Shown here: positions 35,444 to 38,647 of the stretch, piece after piece
Position numbering within the stretch: the first letter of the stretch is position 1
Layout: each line of letters begins with the position of its first letter
Assembly (NCBI GenBank): GCA_016840125.1
Contig: JAEOSY010000312.1
Span: forward strand, 1-38,647
Length of the DNA stretch: 38,647 bases
Reading direction: 5' to 3'
Origin: Candidatus Helarchaeota archaeon
GTDB taxonomy: Archaea; Asgardarchaeota; Lokiarchaeia; Helarchaeales; HEL-GB-A
Position numbers and translations under genes: made by a program
The notes under the pieces: generated by a model
The model's database searches: none
The model's input: the letters and a program-made list of their open reading frames with translations, nothing else
What the model was told of the DNA's origin: nothing

Positions 35444-35688
35444 TTCAGATTCTAATCTTTGGAATACGAATTTAGAGTGTAAGTTAATGAAATACTATTA
35501 TAAACTTGTTGATTAGAAAGATAACCATTAGCGCTTTTAAAAATTTAGTGCGATATTTTATAGATATGAATATTTTATTCCCATATATTATATTCTTGAA
35601 TGAAAAGAGAAGGGATTATCAAAGGGCAATAAATATAATTATCGAGTTCAAATAATGATTTAATCTGAGCGAGAGCGAGGTTATAGAA
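35444..35688. promoter_or_regulatory. Divergent promoter region of the lipid operon
   Basis: Intergenic DNA between the VTE6-like gene (minus) and the membrane-protein gene (plus). It is strongly AT-rich, with TATA-like stretches (for example around 35550-35600). GAGGT at 35677 is the plus-strand ribosome-binding site. No operator or RNA element is clear. Confidence 0.3.
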
Positions 35689-36432
35689 TTGATGAATGGA
35701 TTCGTCGATCCTGTGATGGAACCGATTCTTTGGTTTATTGTTTCAGCAGTTTTTGCGTTAATTGCAATTTACTTCATTTATAAATACACTAAAATTAGTC
35801 AAGAAGCGAAACCATTCATTCTCGGATGGATTCTGTTTATAGGTGCGTTCACAGTAGCGCGAACTATTGAAACAGTGCGAAGATATTACATTGGTTCGTA
35901 TTATGATATTATAGAACAAAATTTTACCTTAATTGACCCTTTGAATTTGGTCTTACGGCTCTTATATTATATCATTGCATGGTCAGCTATAACGATTTTT
36001 TACTTCGTCTTAGAGAAATATATCATGAAAGGGGGGATGAAGAAAAATACTAGATATATTCTTACAGTATTTTCAGCCCTTGAAGGGATATTCTCAGTTC
36101 TTTTGTATTTTACAGCTGCGGCCGCTTGGAATCTACTCATTGTGTCAGGCTTATTTTTTGTTGTTGCGTTCTTCCCGTTATTTTTATTTGTTTATATCAC
36201 TATAAATTCTATTACTCGAGAGCAGAAGATTGCTTGGGTCGTCATTCTGATTGGATTTTTATTATTCCTTTTAGGTGTAATGGCTGATCTCCCAGAAACC
36301 GCGTTGGTGTTAGAGCAGTATGGGGGTATTATTCTCCCCGTTGATTTAGTTCATTATGGCACACCAATCCTTCAGGTAGCGGGTGGAATATTGGTTGGAA
36401 CTGGATTTGCAATCATTTATCGAAAAGTATAG
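35689..36432 (+). CDS. Multi-pass (about 7 TM) membrane protein, paralogue of 7226-7861
   Basis: A protein of about 247 aa with seven predicted TM helices and few charged loops. It resembles the 211-aa protein at 7226-7861 in helix order and in the I-x-x-x-V-L/I-EKY-L/I-x-K motif, but has an additional acidic/tyrosine loop (RRYYIGSYYDIIEQN). The TTG at 35689 is the likely start: GAGGT lies seven bases upstream, as in the paralogue. An ATG follows at once (35692), ten bases from that motif. No enzyme motif is visible. It stands between the lipid operon and GGGP synthase but points the other way. Confidence 0.75.
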   Translation: MMNGFVDPVMEPILWFIVSAVFALIAIYFIYKYTKISQEAKPFILGWILFIGAFTVARTIETVRRYYIGSYYDIIEQNFTLIDPLNLVLRLLYYIIAWSAITIFYFVLEKYIMKGGMKKNTRYILTVFSALEGIFSVLLYFTAAAAWNLLIVSGLFFVVAFFPLFLFVYITINSITREQKIAWVVILIGFLLFLLGVMADLPETALVLEQYGGIILPVDLVHYGTPILQVAGGILVGTGFAIIYRKV

Positions 36433-36508
36433 CCCTAATCTTTTCTTTTTTCTACTTGTTTTCTAATAAGCTCACTCAAAATTTCTAGAAGGAATAATTC
36501 ATGTTTTC

Positions 36509-37279
36509 TTACTTTTTTTGACTTTTAATACCCTTTATAATTTCTCTAAGCCCTGCACCTTTATCTTTTAGTACCACTTTTTCTAGATAGGTGCCCTGTA
36601 CAACAATTTTCGCGCCTGCTTTTACGAAAGCAACAGCTTGTTCCGTGGTATTGATCCCGCCCCCTACACAGACAGGAATCTCAACGAAGTTGGAGACTAA
36701 CCGTACCATTTCGACCGGGACTGTCTGGTCTGCTCCAGATCCGGCTTCAAGATATACCATTTTAAAACCTATGTACTGCGCAGCTAAAGCGTAGCCGGCG
36801 GCGATCTTGGGTTTCTTACGGGGGATCATGTGAGCTTGCCCAATATACCCAGCGGTGGCGCCGGGCTCAACAATAAGATAAGCTAAAGAGATTGGCTCTA
36901 AATCCCATAATTTAATAGTAGGAGCACCTATAACGTGGGACCTAATTAACCAGTAAAGATTAGTGGAGTTGAGTAAACTCATGAAGAAGGTAGCGTCTGC
37001 GTTTTTGGTAAAGGCGTTTATATTACCTGGAAAAATAATCACAGGTCGATCAGTTTGTTCTTTTATTCCTGAAATGACCTTCTCAATACTAATTTGATCT
37101 GCGATGGTAGAGCCCCCTACCATGAATGCATCAGTTCCAGCATTGTGAGCATGTTTGACAAGACGTTTAATACTAGGTAGAGTTTGAAAAGTTAGGTCTG
37201 GATCGATCAAACTCATGTGAAGAGCCCCATCAGAGGCGATTTTCTCTTGAATAAATTTCCACACACGATTTTTAGCCAT
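36509..37279 (-). CDS. Geranylgeranylglyceryl phosphate synthase
   Basis: A PcrB/GGGPS-like TIM barrel of about 256 aa. It joins GGPP to glycerol-1-phosphate, the first ether bond of archaeal lipids. Visible motifs are SLIDPD at the first strand, DAFMVGGST, IIFPGNINAFTKNADATFFMSLLNS, YLIVEPGATAGYIG, MVYLEAGSGADQ, PVCVGGGINT and VVQGTYLE, which form the G1P phosphate and prenyl sites. The start at ATG 37279 is preferred, because GGTG lies seven bases upstream; an ATG at 37285 is only one base from it. It is not in the same operon as egsA, though it uses that enzyme's product. Confidence 0.92.
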   Translation of the reverse strand: MAKNRVWKFIQEKIASDGALHMSLIDPDLTFQTLPSIKRLVKHAHNAGTDAFMVGGSTIADQISIEKVISGIKEQTDRPVIIFPGNINAFTKNADATFFMSLLNSTNLYWLIRSHVIGAPTIKLWDLEPISLAYLIVEPGATAGYIGQAHMIPRKKPKIAAGYALAAQYIGFKMVYLEAGSGADQTVPVEMVRLVSNFVEIPVCVGGGINTTEQAVAFVKAGAKIVVQGTYLEKVVLKDKGAGLREIIKGIKSQKK

Positions 37280-37285
37280 TTCCAT

Positions 37286-37567
37286 ACACCACTAAAAATG
37301 TGTTATAACAAGTATCATTTAAAGAAAATAAATGATCTTTTTATGACTATAAAATAACCCTCTTAAAATTTCCAGAAAATTACTCTTCATTTCTTCTAAC
37401 GAATTCTCCATCTTCGCGCTCTTGCATTCCGTATTCCTCATTAGTACAGATATAAAATAAGGGGTTCTATCAATTTATTTTACTTTTCTAAGTCTTAGTA
37501 AATTCAACTATTTGTCGAGTAGGGTATTTTTTCTAGTAAAATATAGCTCAATCATTATGAATTATAT
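37286..37567. other. Intergenic region without recognisable genes
   Basis: Between GGGP synthase and a doubtful small frame. On the minus strand a 20-30 residue frame (…ICTNEEYGMQEREDGEFVRRNEE) ends near 37380 and looks like a remnant, but it is too short to call. The rest is AT-rich. Confidence 0.35.
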
Positions 37568-37792
37568 TTAATGATTCAGCTTTCTCTTACTGATGGCCAG
37601 ATCATCGGCATATTGATGACCCGTTCGCCGATTTTTCCAGCGAGAATACCCCGAAACCTCTATCCCGTCCGCATTCTGCTTTCGGGAGTGCTTTTTAGTA
37701 GATTCAAGGTTGGTCAAGTTATTTAATTCCGAGAATTTTACTGAATAGGGGACCAAGGGAAATGCATGTAATCCGTCTATGAAGATGGGCAT
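37568..37792 (-). CDS. Hypothetical small ORF, 74 aa, possible gene remnant
   Basis: A 74-aa frame with a hydrophobic start (MPIFIDGLHAFPLVPYS) and a polar, basic end (SRWKNRRTGHQ...ISKRKLNH). I recognise no family. Position in a gene-poor stretch next to a HEPN-like gene fits a decayed accessory gene. No Shine-Dalgarno motif is evident. It may be non-coding. Confidence 0.25.
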   Translation of the reverse strand: MPIFIDGLHAFPLVPYSVKFSELNNLTNLESTKKHSRKQNADGIEVSGYSRWKNRRTGHQYADDLAISKRKLNH

Positions 37793-37849
37793 TATTGGGT
37801 TTTAAAACTTATATTACGTAAGATTTTGTAGCATGGTGCGATATTTTCA

Positions 37850-38647
37850 TTAGGAACCGAACAAAGAAGTTAAAGATATTTTTTCCGTTGCTGATGGTTC
37901 TGGTTTTCTGGTTCTAGATTCCTTTTTTGGAAATAGAAGGAGTCCCAAAGCATGAAAAACTACATTTATATGAGTTTTCGAAAATGGAAAAGGAATAATT
38001 GGAACTAATATTAAGCCAGAGGTGTCCATTTCTGGTGGTTCAGGGAATAATCTACGCCAGTTATATTTACCCGCTATTAAACTATTAATTACGGCGGGTG
38101 GATATCTTGAATCTTTGTATTCAATCTGGATGTTGATTTGGAACTCGATCGATCCCGATTCATTGGATACTGTGCCAGAACAATGGACTGGAATCTCGTC
38201 ATGAATAGATGATAAAAGTATTGTTGGAGACGATTCAATCTTCTTTCCATTTGGAAATTCTAAGAAACTCTGATAATCTTGAGGAAATTCCGGGGGCCAG
38301 TGGAAGTTATAATTCATTATAGCTTGGGGTTCAAGCATTCGAAGTGGAGGGGGAGTGAGGTCAGTCCATGTGGTACCTTGGATATTTAAAAGGTTAAGGA
38401 AAATATCGTCCAAAAAGTTATAGAATAGTAAGATATCAGGGTAGCTTGGCACATTCGTATACCCTTGGTGGACTATGTCGTTTCTAATTTTATATAATCT
38501 ATCAATAACACCTTTCACTGATCCGTCAATGAGATTTGAAAACAGCATCTGGATTTTATCCTTGATTTTCAGCTTTCCAATGTCTAATTCGAGCGAAGTT
38601 ATGACGATATTGAGGAGCATAGTGGGTAAATCGATATTAAGGGATTG
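37850..38647 (-). CDS. HEPN-like (Apea-type) protein, truncated by window edge
   Basis: At least 265 aa are in the window. The frame stays open to the last base, so the N-terminus lies outside. The visible start contains a helical region with LYKIRNDIVHQGYTN, the R-x4-H motif of HEPN domains, which can be RNases or RNA-binding modules. A linker (PPPLRMLEPQ) leads to a beta-rich region (about 100-230: IPVHCSGTVSNESGSIEFQINIQIEYKD...) with no recognised family. The first in-frame ATG is at 38620, but the upstream reading frame is clean. HEPN proteins are common in defence and toxin systems, and the neighbourhood beyond the edge would decide. Confidence 0.6.
   Translation of the reverse strand, partial: QSLNIDLPTMLLNIVITSLELDIGKLKIKDKIQMLFSNLIDGSVKGVIDRLYKIRNDIVHQGYTNVPSYPDILLFYNFLDDIFLNLLNIQGTTWTDLTPPPLRMLEPQAIMNYNFHWPPEFPQDYQSFLEFPNGKKIESSPTILLSSIHDEIPVHCSGTVSNESGSIEFQINIQIEYKDSRYPPAVINSLIAGKYNWRRLFPEPPEMDTSGLILVPIIPFPFSKTHINVVFHALGLLLFPKKESRTRKPEPSATEKISLTSLFGS

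Overview
The window looks like a piece of an Asgard-type archaeal chromosome. It is AT-rich and carries archaeal ether-lipid genes: glycerol-1-phosphate dehydrogenase, GGGP synthase, a geranylgeranyl reductase and a UbiA prenyltransferase. It also has two small-GTPase genes. One is a convincing Rag/Gtr-type GTPase with a C-terminal roadblock-like extension, which points to Asgard archaea rather than to other archaea. Most starts follow Shine-Dalgarno motifs (GAGG, GGTGA), several starts look like TTG, and genes sit close together in short directional runs. No rRNA, tRNA, CRISPR array or intact insertion sequence was recognised.

Layout. 1-2.1 kb: a secreted lamin-tail-domain protein. 2.1-4.4 kb: a gene-poor stretch with two tiny ORFs and a three-gene minus-strand cassette (PD-(D/E)xK-like nuclease, roadblock-like protein, helical protein). 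4.4-6.3 kb: a secreted eight-repeat protein and a zinc-ribbon protein. 6.3-8.7 kb: an SDR dehydrogenase, a multi-pass membrane protein and a UbiA prenyltransferase. 8.8-16.4 kb: a GH57 glucanotransferase/amylase, a flavoprotein, an ADP-forming acyl-CoA synthetase alpha chain, a second eight-repeat secreted protein and a GH57 branching-enzyme homologue. 16.5-23.2 kb: isochorismatase-like hydrolase plus PAP2 phosphatase, an orphan small protein, an MglA-like GTPase, a two-subunit UxaA-type dehydratase, a third GH57 protein and an M28/glutaminyl-cyclase-like exoenzyme.

23.2-31.2 kb is a co-directional minus-strand run. In transcription order it has a large single-pass surface protein, a winged-helix protein with a C-terminal beta-sandwich, the Rag-like GTPase, an Eco57I-like DNA methylase and a Dus-family protein that lacks the usual catalytic cysteine. 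I regard this run as the best candidate for an undescribed signalling system. 31.3-35.4 kb is a tight lipid operon in the order VTE6-like kinase, VTE5-like kinase, EgsA, geranylgeranyl reductase. It suggests salvage of prenyl alcohols into GGPP for archaeal lipids, and a GGGP synthase gene lies nearby at 36.5-37.3 kb. Between them is a second multi-pass protein that appears to be a paralogue of the one at 7.2 kb. The window ends in a truncated HEPN-like gene.

Three secreted proteins (29-2086, 4413-5882, 13089-14594) end in the same arrangement: an IPGF motif, a hydrophobic helix and basic residues. All three genes are followed closely by a run of nine T. They probably share one cell-surface anchoring route. 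Family assignments rest on motifs read by eye, and no database search was possible.
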